From positions 868,001 to 932,000 of the forward strand of contig NZ_KI911557.1 of the NCBI RefSeq assembly GCF_000515215.1: 64,000 nt of DNA, given 5' to 3'. The notes beneath the pieces are model-generated. The model saw nothing but the letters and a program-made list of their open reading frames with translations. It was not told where the DNA came from and searched no databases. The position numbers and the translations under genes are program-made. The stretch comes from Methylomonas sp. 11b (GTDB lineage Bacteria > Pseudomonadota > Gammaproteobacteria > Methylococcales > Methylomonadaceae). Positions 17,245-26,198 of this stretch are shown in pieces. Position 1 is the stretch's first letter. Each line of letters begins with the position of its first letter.

Positions 17245-20004
17245 TTAGAACTTGGCTCTAAAGTGCACCCCGTAGTAACGCGCATCGCCGAATGACGCGC
17301 TAGCCGCGCCGGTACCGGAAAAGTTACTGGCATTGGTAAAGTAGATGGTGTCGAAAATGTTTCTACCGACCAAATCCAGGTTGTACTTACCGTTTTTGGT
17401 ACCCACACCAATCCCGCCGTCGGTGACGTGATAGGCATCCTGCTTACCGTAACGCGACAAACTGGCGTTGTAGTTGGCTGCCGATTTAAAGCTATCGATC
17501 AGATAGGCATGCCACTGTAGACCGTAGTCATTACCGTAACCAAAGGTGAGCGGTGCCCGGTAATCTATTCCGTAGTTGGCGGTAAAGGCCGGTGCGTTGG
17601 GGATGGTTTTGCCGGTCTGATCGCAATATCCCGTGTTATTAGCCTCCGGCGGGCAAGGCGCGTTGGCAAAGTCGGTATAAATAGCCTTGTTATACGAACC
17701 GTTCAGAAACACATTCAAACCTTGAGTAATGTCCCAATTGGTTTCCAGCTCGATACCGCGCAATTGGATACCGCCAATATTGCCGAGCTGCGACAAAAAT
17801 TGGCCTGAGCGCAATGGATCGGGCGCAACCAACTGCGATTGAAAACTTTGAATATCGGTTTGGTATAAGTTGACGTTGAACACCAGCTTGCGATCCAGCC
17901 AAGTACTCTTAAAGCCAAATTCGTAGTCCATCACGTCTTCCGGTTTGACGTTTTCCGTGGCCCCGGTATTGAAGTTAAACTGCGCGGCACCGGATTTTTG
18001 GCCTCCGGCCACCGAACCGTAGACCATCAAATCTTTATTGACTTTGTAGCTGGGGTTGATTAACCAGTTTTGCGAATTCTGATCAAAACCTTGCCGCGGA
18101 GCGTCCCATTCCGGACCCAAGCGATTGCTGCGGATGGCTTTGGCAGCAGCAATTTGTGCTGCGTTGGCGCCCAATGACGCGCCCAAAGTATCCAAATTGA
18201 CCCCGCCTAAATTCCGGCTGTAGCCGGTGTTCTCCCGGCGTTCGAAAGTGTTGCGCAAGCCTAAGGTCAAGGTCGCATCATCGGTGACATGCCAGTTGAT
18301 CTGACCGTAGCCGGCATAGCTGTCAGTGGCCGGCACCACGTTTTGCGTCAACATGGTGTCGCGCATGGACGCCGCCAATAATTGCCGGGATGCCGGAGTG
18401 GCATTCAATAGGGCATATTGGCTGTTGCTTGCGTGGAAGGCGCCAGCATCAACGCCGAAAAGGCGTTGATTAAACGTATCGGCGATAGCCCGCATCGCAA
18501 ATACCCCAAATTGGTAATCGACTGGCCCGGGATCTTTAGACGCCAACCTGAGTTCCTGCGACCATTGCTCGTTTTTAACCGTCCAACCGGAGATACGCTC
18601 GACGTCAGCGGTGCTTGACTCGCCATCATGATTCGGTTCAAACAACGCATCCCGGTAAGCGGAGATAGAAGTGAAGCGATGTCCTGCCACATCCCAGTTA
18701 ATTTCAGCGGACACACCCGACCCGTCGCCGCGCGATTGGCGTCTTTCATTATTCGCCATCGCCCTAGGATCGCCGATGACGGTCACTGCTTGCCCGTTGC
18801 TGCGCAGTGTATTAAACCAATCCCTGGCCAAGCGGGTGCTGAAGGTCGTAGTCCGCAGGGTACCATCATCAAATCGCGTTGGATCGGCGATGAGTGGTTG
18901 CACGCTCATGGTTTGGGTCGAGGCGGTTTTATCGACAATCAGCCGCGCGCTCAAATCTTCGCTCGGCGTAAACAAAAATTGCAAACGGCCGCCCAGGGCG
19001 TTGGTTTCGCCTAAATCACCCTCGCTACGATGCACATCAAAGTTCTTCACAAAACCGTCGCGCTTATCGATAAAACCCGAAGCCCGGTAGGCTAATAAGC
19101 CGGGCAGTATCGTGCCTGTGGCGCCGAACTTGCCTTGCAGCGCATCGCGGCTTCCGGCAAAACCATCCACGTAATAGCTGTTTTTAAACGACGGTGCCTT
19201 GGTGGTAATGTTCAGCAAACCCAGGTTGCTGTTTTTACCTTGCAGCGTACCTTGCGGACCGCGTAACACTTCCACTTGATCCAGGTCGGCAAAGTTGGCC
19301 CAGGCCGCCCCGGTCCAGGCCCGCCAGACGTTATCCACCATCACCCCAACACTGGGTTCCATGGATTCGTTACCGCTGTTTTTACCCAAACCCCGCAAAG
19401 CAATACTGGTTTGCCGAGCGTTAGCCGACGTGACACCCAGGTTGGGCGCGCGCCGCGAGAAATCTTGTACCGACACCACGTTATCCCGCTCCAGTGTTTC
19501 CCGGTTGATTACCGCCACCGGAATCGGCACTTCCTGTAACTTTTCTTCCTTACGCCGAGACGTGACGACCACTTCCGAAAGGTCTTGCGGCTCGTCGGCT
19601 TTTTCTTCCGGCTCCGGCTCAGCAGCGGCAACGACATTGTCAGGCTCCTGGCTGCTTAACGCAGCTGCGTCGGCGTTGCCAACCGCAGCAGGCGCGGCCG
19701 CCACGCCTTTCTTGAGCAGATCCTGCTCACGCCGTTTTGAGGCTTCCAGCTCCCGGCTCAAGCGCTCGACTTGTGCTTGTAAATCGCTAACCTGGGTATC
19801 GGCAACTTGTTTGTTTCCGGTTTTTTTCGCGCTCTTTTTTACCGATGCCGTTTGGGCGGTCGCATCGTTAGCAAGTAACATTGAACCACCTGCTATTGCC
19901 ATTGCCACGCACACCGACAAACCGCGCCGATTGCTGATGTGCAGCGGCACTTTCACCGTTTCAATGTTGTCTGCCGACAGACTCCCAATTGAATATTCCT
20001 TCAC
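17245..20004 (-). CDS. TonB-dependent receptor with N-terminal coiled coil (receptor 1)
   Basis: Outer-membrane beta-barrel importer of unknown substrate. I chose the GTG at 20004 (VKEYSIGSL) because AGGTGAG lies just upstream; an ATG 48 bp further out is possible. After the signal peptide (LSVCVAMAIAGGSMLLANDATA) comes a Lys-rich coiled coil (VSDLQAQVERLSRELEASKR), then an acidic linker, a TonB-box-like LSEVVVTSRRKEEK, the plug (SVQDFSRRAPNLGV to VEVLRGPQGTLQGKN) and a barrel ending in aromatic-Arg-Ala-Lys-Phe. The coiled coil is unusual for classical siderophore receptors and is shared with receptor 2. The sigma-54 promoter and paired operators upstream place it in the local regulon. Confidence 0.87.
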   Translation of the reverse strand: MKEYSIGSLSADNIETVKVPLHISNRRGLSVCVAMAIAGGSMLLANDATAQTASVKKSAKKTGNKQVADTQVSDLQAQVERLSRELEASKRREQDLLKKGVAAAPAAVGNADAAALSSQEPDNVVAAAEPEPEEKADEPQDLSEVVVTSRRKEEKLQEVPIPVAVINRETLERDNVVSVQDFSRRAPNLGVTSANARQTSIALRGLGKNSGNESMEPSVGVMVDNVWRAWTGAAWANFADLDQVEVLRGPQGTLQGKNSNLGLLNITTKAPSFKNSYYVDGFAGSRDALQGKFGATGTILPGLLAYRASGFIDKRDGFVKNFDVHRSEGDLGETNALGGRLQFLFTPSEDLSARLIVDKTASTQTMSVQPLIADPTRFDDGTLRTTTFSTRLARDWFNTLRSNGQAVTVIGDPRAMANNERRQSRGDGSGVSAEINWDVAGHRFTSISAYRDALFEPNHDGESSTADVERISGWTVKNEQWSQELRLASKDPGPVDYQFGVFAMRAIADTFNQRLFGVDAGAFHASNSQYALLNATPASRQLLAASMRDTMLTQNVVPATDSYAGYGQINWHVTDDATLTLGLRNTFERRENTGYSRNLGGVNLDTLGASLGANAAQIAAAKAIRSNRLGPEWDAPRQGFDQNSQNWLINPSYKVNKDLMVYGSVAGGQKSGAAQFNFNTGATENVKPEDVMDYEFGFKSTWLDRKLVFNVNLYQTDIQSFQSQLVAPDPLRSGQFLSQLGNIGGIQLRGIELETNWDITQGLNVFLNGSYNKAIYTDFANAPCPPEANNTGYCDQTGKTIPNAPAFTANYGIDYRAPLTFGYGNDYGLQWHAYLIDSFKSAANYNASLSRYGKQDAYHVTDGGIGVGTKNGKYNLDLVGRNIFDTIYFTNASNFSGTGAASASFGDARYYGVHFRAKF

Positions 20005-20090
20005 GATCTCACCTATTCGAATGTTACAAAAACCAATTCGAGCCAACGCCACGACGACGCCCGCAATCCGAACTTTCTGTAACGCTCAAC

Positions 20091-20105
20091 GCAACGACCG
20101 TGCCA
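20091..20105 (-). promoter_or_regulatory. Sigma-54 (-24/-12) promoter for TonB receptor 1 and the lactonase
   Basis: On the - strand: TGGCACGGTCGTTGC, a perfect match to TGGCACG-N4-TTGC. The predicted start (about 20080) is 75 bp upstream of the receptor start codon. This is the best sigma-54 match in the window. Confidence 0.87.
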
Positions 20106-20228
20106 CAGGATGATAAACATCCGCCTAGCCATCCATTAATTAGATTTAAATAATTGAATTTAATAACTAACTTTAAAACCCAATTTATCCATCCCTCTAA
20201 CACCATAAGAAAGCCGCCAGCTGAAAAA

Positions 20229-20246
20229 CTGTTGAAAGGTCATCAG
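20229..20246. promoter_or_regulatory. Activator site, proximal member of pair (TonB receptor 1)
   Basis: CTGTTGAAAGGTCATCAG, centre about 146 bp upstream of the -12 element. It is exactly 32 bp from the next site. Confidence 0.65.
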
Positions 20247-20260
20247 TCCTTGCTGACCAT

Positions 20261-20278
20261 CTGTCTGCCTGTCAACAG
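20261..20278. promoter_or_regulatory. Activator site, distal member of pair (TonB receptor 1)
   Basis: CTGTCTGCCTGTCAACAG has CTG/CAG ends and a perfect CAACAG right half-site. The spacing of 32 bp matches the other pairs. Confidence 0.65.
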
Positions 20279-20334
20279 TTCTATTCCAAGTTTACGAGTT
20301 GGTCTGAATGGCATCTTTTGCTCCAGCTCCCATC

Positions 20335-23300
20335 CTAAATTTTCCCGCTTAGCTGAATACCGAACCAACGCGGATAAGGATCCGGCGCATAGGAATTCCA
20401 GCCTACTTCGTGATTTCTATCGTTGAAGATGTTTTTACCGATCAGGCTTAAATCCCAGTGTTTGTCGCGGGTACCTATGCCGATCGCCGCGTCCGTTCTG
20501 GCTCTGTCCCCCACCCAACCATAGGCGGATAAGGTATCGCTGTTATTGAACTCGGTTTGGTAGTTGGTGTTAAAACTGGTGTGTGCAATGTATTTGCTGT
20601 CGAAAATCGGCTTGGCATATTCGGCACCAACGTTGAAATTCCATTTGGAAGCGCCCGGCAGATACTGGCCGGTCATATCGACGTAATCCCCGGTGAGATA
20701 ACCCAGTTCATCGGGTTTAGGCGCATTTTTGTAATCCAGGTATTCGGCCACGTTATAGGCCCCGTTGAAACGGATCGACAAATCGGGAATGGTGTTGATT
20801 ACACTGTCCAATTCCACGCCATGCACCCGCACCCTGCCGACATTGCCCTGAGTCGTCGCATAGGCTGTCAAGCCGGAGCCGCCGGGCGCCAGATTGACTT
20901 CGGTTTGGAATTGATCGACCACCTGTACCGCTTGCTGGTAGTTTTTAATATCCATGACAAACGCATCGACGTTGACCACCACCGACTTATCCAGCCAAAA
21001 AGATTTAAAACCCAACTCCAAAGCATGGGTCTCCTCCGGCTTGACCGTAAAAGGCAGCCCGTTAACCGGCGCAATCGAACCGGATTTCTCGCCGTATTGC
21101 CAGGACAAATAAGTCGTGAGGTCTTCATTGATTTTATAGCTGGGCGTCAGTTGCGCGGTATACAGCACATCCCGGTAATTATCTTCGACGGTTTGATTCA
21201 AGCGACCGATTTGCGAGGCACGCAAGGTTTTGGCATTGGCGACCATGGTTTTTTGCGCGGCAGTCAACGCCGAATAGCTGGAACCGCCAAAGTACCGAGC
21301 AGCCAAGGAATCGGCCAGAGCGGTTTGCTCGGCACTATTCGCTACAGCGTCGCCCGCAACTACGCCGGTTTGCGCCGCGTTGAGCTTTCCGTAGTTGGTG
21401 GTCGATCCGAAGAAGGTGTTGGTTACCGTTTTATTCGATCCATCGGGGTTTTTGTCGGGCACGCCATCGCCGTTCTGATCCACCGTAAAGGATTGCGCCG
21501 TGTCGGAATTAAAGCCGCCCGTGGCCACATCGCGCACCGATTCCGGATTAAACGCCCCGCCAACGCCGTTTCTGGCAATATTCTTAAAGTTTCGCGACTT
21601 ACGGTCCTCATGCGTAGCTCTCACCCCGGCGGTGAGGGTAAATTTATCGGTAAAGTGCAAATCCGACTCACCGTATAGGGCGCCGGATTGGGTGCGGATC
21701 TCGGTAGATTCGAAGGTGCGCGCATCCTGCAACAAGTCTTTTAGAATCGCTTCGCCGGCACCGCGATTGCTGCCGGCATTTCTATATAAGGCATTGTATT
21801 GGCCATTGGTGGCAAACCAGGCGCCGGCGTCGGCGCCCCAACCGGCTTTCGAGTCCACATTATCCTTGGTCCATAAACCGATCACGCCGGCCTTGTAATC
21901 CAGAAAGCCGCCCGGCTTGTTGACGATTTTAAATTCCTGCGTCCATTGATTGTATTTCACCCCGCCGCCGCCATCGGCACTGATGTCAAACGGCGTACCT
22001 TCGTCGTTGTGCGCATCGAATCGATATTCGCGCACCCCGGTCCTGGAACTCAACACATGATTGCCGACTTCCCAGTCGATTAAAGCCGCCGCGCCCTGAT
22101 TGTTGACGGTTTGGCCTTTATTTTGGTCGAACCAGACCGTACCGCGTTGTTCGCCGCCAATGTAGTCGTTATAGGTAAAGCCTCGATTCGCAAAATATTG
22201 CCCGGCCGCCGCTCTTGAGCCAACAGCGCTGATCGCACCCGGACTGGTGGTATCGGTCAGTGCAAATTGGTTGCTATGACTGAAATAGCCGTTAAGTTTG
22301 GAATAAGCGGACGTGCCGTTTCGGTCGGTGAGGCTACCGTCGGCAAATCTGAAAGGCTGATCGTGATAGAAGGTCAAACCGTTTTGCAGCTGCGGCTGTT
22401 TCGGCTCAAAGTCGGCGATGAATCTGGCCGTCAGATTGGACGTTGGGGTAAATAGCAACTGGGCGCGACCACTCAAGCGATCACGGTTGTACAGGGTGTA
22501 ATTCCTGTCGTATTCGTTTTCATAAAAACCACGCGCTTTATCGACGATAAACGAACCGCGCCAGGCCAGAAAATTATCGATTACCGTCCCACCCAAGGCA
22601 CCTTGCAATATCAGCGACTCCCGTTGCCCATAGGCAACGGACAATTCTGCCGTGGGTGCGAAGGTCGGTAGTTTAGAGGTGACATTAACCTTACCCGAGC
22701 TTGCCGCTAGACCACCTTCGGTACCGCGCGGCCCGCGCGTTACTTCCACCGCTTCCACGTCGTAAAAACTGAAGTTAGCCAGCTGCGTTAAGGCGTACGG
22801 TACGCCGTCCACTGTCACACCGACGCTGGGGTCCTGGGTTTCGGTGAAACTTCGTTTACCCAAACCGCGCACCGATAGCGAGGCACCACGCGTGTTGTTC
22901 TGGTTGAATTGTACGTTGGAAGCGCGGCGGGTGATGTCGCCCAAGTCTCTGGACAATTCCCGGTTAAGCTCGGTGCCGGATACCACCGATACCGATTGCG
23001 CCACCTCGTGTAATTTCGCCAATTTGGGTTTGGCCTTCACAACCACTTCACCCAAATCCTCTTTTTGGTCTTCGTCGTTCTTGGCTAAAGCCTCAGCCGG
23101 CGCTTCATTCTGCGCGGCAGTGGTTTCTGTAGAGGTTACAGCGGCTCCGGCTGGCGCAGAACCTATTGCACCTTGCTTGATAAATTCCAATTCACGTTGT
23201 TTGGCGGCGGCAAGCTGCTGACGCAAAGCCTGATTTTCCGCTTCCAAATCGCTAACCGCTTTGCTATTTATGCTTTTGCTTTTGCTGTTTTTTTTCGGTG

Positions 23301-23451
23301 CGGCTTCCACGTCAAATGCCGACACCAGGTACACCCCGGCGATAGCCATTGCCACGCAAGTCGATAACCTGCGGCGCGCACTGATTGCTTGAGGAACTCC
23401 ATCCTGTCGAGTAGCGCTTACTGAAAAAGCACTTGCTAATTTATCGCTCAC
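20335..23451 (-). CDS. TonB-dependent receptor with N-terminal coiled coil (receptor 2)
   Basis: Outer-membrane receptor of about 1038 residues, a diverged paralogue of receptor 1. The GTG start at 23451 (VSDKLASAF) has AGGTGGA just upstream, the same context as receptor 1; an ATG 48 bp upstream is the alternative. Layout: signal peptide (LSTCVAMAIAGVYLVSAFDVEA), coiled coil (VSDLEAENQALRQQLAAAKQ), TonB-box-like LGEVVVKAKPK, plug (ITRRASNVQFNQNN, VEAVEVTRGPRGTEGG) and a long barrel with large extracellular insertions. The substrate is unknown. The sigma-54 promoter at 23543 and the divergent arylsulfotransferase gene point to uptake of an organosulfur compound or a chelate. Confidence 0.87.
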   Translation of the reverse strand: MSDKLASAFSVSATRQDGVPQAISARRRLSTCVAMAIAGVYLVSAFDVEAAPKKNSKSKSINSKAVSDLEAENQALRQQLAAAKQRELEFIKQGAIGSAPAGAAVTSTETTAAQNEAPAEALAKNDEDQKEDLGEVVVKAKPKLAKLHEVAQSVSVVSGTELNRELSRDLGDITRRASNVQFNQNNTRGASLSVRGLGKRSFTETQDPSVGVTVDGVPYALTQLANFSFYDVEAVEVTRGPRGTEGGLAASSGKVNVTSKLPTFAPTAELSVAYGQRESLILQGALGGTVIDNFLAWRGSFIVDKARGFYENEYDRNYTLYNRDRLSGRAQLLFTPTSNLTARFIADFEPKQPQLQNGLTFYHDQPFRFADGSLTDRNGTSAYSKLNGYFSHSNQFALTDTTSPGAISAVGSRAAAGQYFANRGFTYNDYIGGEQRGTVWFDQNKGQTVNNQGAAALIDWEVGNHVLSSRTGVREYRFDAHNDEGTPFDISADGGGGVKYNQWTQEFKIVNKPGGFLDYKAGVIGLWTKDNVDSKAGWGADAGAWFATNGQYNALYRNAGSNRGAGEAILKDLLQDARTFESTEIRTQSGALYGESDLHFTDKFTLTAGVRATHEDRKSRNFKNIARNGVGGAFNPESVRDVATGGFNSDTAQSFTVDQNGDGVPDKNPDGSNKTVTNTFFGSTTNYGKLNAAQTGVVAGDAVANSAEQTALADSLAARYFGGSSYSALTAAQKTMVANAKTLRASQIGRLNQTVEDNYRDVLYTAQLTPSYKINEDLTTYLSWQYGEKSGSIAPVNGLPFTVKPEETHALELGFKSFWLDKSVVVNVDAFVMDIKNYQQAVQVVDQFQTEVNLAPGGSGLTAYATTQGNVGRVRVHGVELDSVINTIPDLSIRFNGAYNVAEYLDYKNAPKPDELGYLTGDYVDMTGQYLPGASKWNFNVGAEYAKPIFDSKYIAHTSFNTNYQTEFNNSDTLSAYGWVGDRARTDAAIGIGTRDKHWDLSLIGKNIFNDRNHEVGWNSYAPDPYPRWFGIQLSGKI

Positions 23452-23542
23452 TATTCCACCTAAACGAATGTTAAAAAAATCGATATAAACCAACATCAAA
23501 ACTCTGCCGGCAACAAAATAAAACCGGCTCTAATATCAATTT

Positions 23543-23558
23543 TGCAATAGGCATGCCA
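23543..23558 (-). promoter_or_regulatory. Sigma-54 (-24/-12) promoter for TonB receptor 2
   Basis: On the - strand: TGGCATGCCTATTGCA, with GG and GC 10 bp apart and one mismatch to the strong consensus. The predicted start is about 23532, some 80 bp upstream of the GTG start. Confidence 0.82.
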
Positions 23559-23584
23559 GCAGTAAGTAAATAGCGCTAACAGGC

Positions 23585-23607
23585 GAATTACATTGGCAAT
23601 GTAATTC
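23585..23607. promoter_or_regulatory. Perfect 23-bp palindrome upstream of TonB receptor 2
   Basis: Arms GAATTACATTG and CAATGTAATTC around a single G. It lies 27-49 bp upstream of the sigma-54 promoter. It differs from the paired activator sites and could bind a repressor or another architectural protein. Confidence 0.5.
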
Positions 23608-23699
23608 ACAACTACATGTTTTTATTTATTTTTTAAATTTTCTACAAGTTATTAATCAGCGAGAACAAACAAAAAATCACTCAGCGTTTTTACGTAAAA

Positions 23700-23717
23700 C
23701 TGCTGAAACTCAAACAG
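23700..23717. promoter_or_regulatory. Single candidate activator site, TonB receptor 2 side
   Basis: CTGCTGAAACTCAAACAG resembles the CTGTTG-N6-CARCAG pattern and lies about 164 bp upstream of the TonB receptor 2 -12 element. No partner is visible 32 bp away. Confidence 0.35.
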
Positions 23718-23786
23718 CAGCTGCTGACAGAATGAATAGCCTTTGTTGTTAGCCTGAATCAGCCTTGCTGAGCACCTGATCGGCAT

Positions 23787-23836
23787 CTGTTGAATTAGAA
23801 ATACAATTTGCTGGCAGCCTGCCCGCCATTCAACAA
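23787..23836. promoter_or_regulatory. Degenerate activator site pair between TonB receptor 2 and the arylsulfotransferase gene
   Basis: CTGTTGAATTAGAAATAC (23787-23804) has a perfect left half and CTGCCCGCCATTCAACAA (23819-23836) a perfect CAACA right half. They are offset by exactly 32 bp like the other pairs. They could serve both divergent promoters. Confidence 0.45.
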
Positions 23837-24008
23837 GCTCAGCCAGAAGCCGATAGATTCCGGATCAATTTGCAGCACGGCTTGCTTGAAAACATTTCCC
23901 GGCAGCAACGGTGCATTGATGGCAAGGCCTTGATTCACGAGGCCTTTATCGGGTTTGAGTTTATTAGGTGGAGGTTTTCGGCAGGCAAATGGATTAAATA
24001 AAAATTGT

Positions 24009-24024
24009 TGGCTTGATCATTGCT
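24009..24024 (+). promoter_or_regulatory. Sigma-54 (-24/-12) promoter for the arylsulfotransferase gene
   Basis: TGGCTTGATCATTGCT, with GG and GC 10 bp apart and a perfect TTGCT. The predicted start is about 24035, 46 bp before the ATG. Confidence 0.75.
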
Positions 24025-24080
24025 TACAGCCATCCTCGAGCACCAGCACAGCCATCCGCCCGTTCATAAAGGAATAAGCA

Positions 24081-25517
24081 ATGACCCAAATAAGACCATC
24101 CGTAACCGCACGCGGCCGCAAACCAAACCGGCCATTGCGTAAATCCCAAACCTGGCAGCAAGCGGCGTTAATTGTGCTGGGTACCGCGCTTAGCGTCTCG
24201 GCCTTATCAGGACCGAGCGTGTTCCCTACAGGCACCACACGCTACGACCCGGGCAAAGCGTATAACTCGTTTGTATTGTTCAGCGGCGGCGACAACATCG
24301 CGCATCTGATCGATTTAAACGGCAATTCCGTTCACGAATGGCCGGATGCCGCCAGCCACAGCACCCTTATCAATCCCGCCGTGAGCGGCGGTAAACTGGG
24401 ACATGTATTTGTCACGCAGGAAACGACCGAAGGCAAAGGAACCGATCTGGTGCCAGGACAAGTGAGTAAGAAGATCACCAAAACCATCGCCGAGCTGGAC
24501 TGGGACGGCAAAACCGTCTGGAGCTTCGGCGACAAAGCGCCTGGCGCCGCCGCGCAACAACATCATGACTGGGCCAGATTACCCAACGGCAATACCGTGG
24601 TATTGGCTAACCTCGTGCATCCGGTGAAAGGCTTTAAGCAACCGCAAGTGCTAGACGATGTGATTTATGAAGTCAATCCGGCAGGCGAAGTGGTCTGGAA
24701 ATGGATTGCCTCGGAGCATTTGCAGGAATTTGGCTTTACGCCGGCCGAACTTAAATTGGTCCGCAACGCCGAGATTGCCGACTACCTGCATGTGAACAAT
24801 CTAAAAGTAGTCGGCCCGAACCGCTGGTATGCGGCCGGCGACCAGCGTTTTCATCCCGATAATCTATTGATCGATGCGCGCAACGCTAATTTCATAATCA
24901 TCATCGACCGCAAGACCGGCAAAGTGGTCTGGAACCTGGGACCGCACTACCCAGCCGCGTCCATCGAAGAACAACTGGCCCGCAAAGTACCGCGCCCGGT
25001 CGATCAAATCAGTGCCCAACACGATGCGCATATCATCCCGGAAGGCTTGCCCGGAGCGGGTAATTTACTGGTATTCGACAATCAAGGCATCGCCGGTTAT
25101 CCGCCGGCTCCGGTGCCGCGCACCGGCGGTTCGCGGGTGTTGGAAATCGATCCGATCAAGAAAGAAATTGTCTGGCAATACACCGGCGAGAGTTCCGGCG
25201 GCCCCAGTTGGTCGTTTCGCAGCACGCATATCAGCGCCGCCCGCCGCCTGCCTAACGGCAATACCTTTATAGACGAAGGCCAGAGCGGCCGCTTGTTTCA
25301 AGTAACAGCCGACGGCGACATAGTCTGGGAATACATCAATCCTTATTTTCGTACCGGTAAGGACGCTGTGACCGGCCACGCCACTGCCAACAATTCGCTG
25401 TATCGCGGCCAACCGGTACCTTACGATTGGGTACCGGCCGGCACACCGCATAGCGAAAAACCGGTCAGCCCGCCGGAATTGAGCAAATTCCGAATACCGG
25501 CAGTTCCGGCTTTATAA
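24081..25517 (+). CDS. Arylsulfotransferase (ASST)-family protein
   Basis: ASST enzymes move sulfuryl groups between phenolic donors and acceptors in the periplasm; the family has a beta-propeller fold. The 478-residue protein has an N-terminal hydrophobic segment (WQQAALIVLGTALSVSALSG) after a basic stretch. Propeller-type repeats include HDWARLPNGNTVVLAN, VIYEVNPAGEVVWKWIASEHL, QISAQHDAHIIPEGLPGAGNLLVFDNQ, SRVLEIDPIKKEIVWQY and AARRLPNGNTFIDEGQSGRLF. The histidines near HHDW, QHDAH and RSTHISAA are candidates for the catalytic set. The ribosome site AGGAA precedes the ATG. A cupin follows on the same strand. The true substrate may differ from aryl sulfates. Confidence 0.82.
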   Translation: MTQIRPSVTARGRKPNRPLRKSQTWQQAALIVLGTALSVSALSGPSVFPTGTTRYDPGKAYNSFVLFSGGDNIAHLIDLNGNSVHEWPDAASHSTLINPAVSGGKLGHVFVTQETTEGKGTDLVPGQVSKKITKTIAELDWDGKTVWSFGDKAPGAAAQQHHDWARLPNGNTVVLANLVHPVKGFKQPQVLDDVIYEVNPAGEVVWKWIASEHLQEFGFTPAELKLVRNAEIADYLHVNNLKVVGPNRWYAAGDQRFHPDNLLIDARNANFIIIIDRKTGKVVWNLGPHYPAASIEEQLARKVPRPVDQISAQHDAHIIPEGLPGAGNLLVFDNQGIAGYPPAPVPRTGGSRVLEIDPIKKEIVWQYTGESSGGPSWSFRSTHISAARRLPNGNTFIDEGQSGRLFQVTADGDIVWEYINPYFRTGKDAVTGHATANNSLYRGQPVPYDWVPAGTPHSEKPVSPPELSKFRIPAVPAL

Positions 25518-25540
25518 GGTAAAGATTTTCATGCAAACAA

Positions 25541-25643
25541 CCGTGGGTTTCGGAGTATCCGGTAGTGAGGTTTGGCAGACGGGTTACTGCCATTAAGTCA
25601 AAAGGAACAGACACTGAGCAACCGGATACCCCGAAACCCATGG
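25541..25643. repeat. Imperfect 23-bp inverted repeat between the arylsulfotransferase and cupin genes
   Basis: Arms at 25541-25563 (starts CCGTGGGTTTCGGAG) and 25621-25643 (ends CCCCGAAACCCATGG) match with two differences around a 57-base centre. It may be a small transposable repeat or an mRNA processing or attenuation hairpin. There is no T-run. Confidence 0.5.
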
Positions 25644-25672
25644 CGGCAACTTTCTATTTTTTGGAGATTCAG

Positions 25673-26140
25673 ATGTTACATACACGTATTCGGCCGCAGT
25701 TATCGCTACTGACCTTGGCAGTCGCATTTTCCTTTACTTATAGCTCGGCGGCAGCGGTGGAACTTGACCCCAAAGCCATTTCCATCCAATTGCCGGACCA
25801 AATTAATTGGGTCGCAAATCCCAGCGGGTCGGAAAGCGCGGTACTGGTCGGCGATCCGAACAAACCCGGCCTGTATGTGGTGCTGAATAAATGGAAGGCT
25901 CATCACAACAGCAAGCCGCATTCGCACCCAAACGACCGCTTCATCACTGTGATTTCAGGCACTTGGTGGGTTGGCACCGGCAGCGATTACGACCCCGAGC
26001 ATTTGCAACCGGTACCGGCGGGCAGCTTCGTCACCCATTACGGTAACGAAATCCATTACGACGGCGCGAAGGACGAAGACACGGTTTTACAGATTGTCGG
26101 CATCGGTCCGGCTACATCGACCCCGGCACCTGCAAAGTAA
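25673..26140 (+). CDS. Secreted cupin-domain protein
   Basis: 155-residue protein from the ATG at 25673, chosen for its GGAGA ribosome site and a clear signal peptide (LSLLTLAVAFSFTYSSAAA). A single cupin domain (about 30-145) has the histidine motif HSHPND (in KPHSHPNDRF) and a second-motif segment FVTHYGNEIHYDGA, consistent with a metal-binding beta barrel. It lies 155 bp after the arylsulfotransferase gene on the same strand and may be in its operon. The substrate is unknown. Confidence 0.75.
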   Translation: MLHTRIRPQLSLLTLAVAFSFTYSSAAAVELDPKAISIQLPDQINWVANPSGSESAVLVGDPNKPGLYVVLNKWKAHHNSKPHSHPNDRFITVISGTWWVGTGSDYDPEHLQPVPAGSFVTHYGNEIHYDGAKDEDTVLQIVGIGPATSTPAPAK

Positions 26141-26152
26141 GGTATTGCGATG

Positions 26153-26181
26153 CCGGCACCCCGCTACAGGTGAGGTGCCGG
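26153..26181. terminator. Hairpin between the convergent cupin and activator genes
   Basis: CCGGCACC (26153-26160) pairs with GGTGCCGG (26174-26181). A second perfect hairpin, GGCGAAGA-ttac-TCTTCGCC (26191-26210), overlaps the activator stop codon. There are no strong T-tracts. Confidence 0.4.
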
Positions 26182-26198
26182 AAGGAACTTGGCGAAGA

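Noticed and set aside
19295..20113. 272-codon + strand ORF opposite TonB receptor 1
   Set aside because: It is the antisense shadow of the receptor's signal, coil and plug region, with no protein resemblance.
23811..23826. Another GG-N10-GC sequence (TGGCAGCCTGCCCGCC)
   Set aside because: The -12 half lacks TT before GC and it overlaps a better-supported operator-like site.
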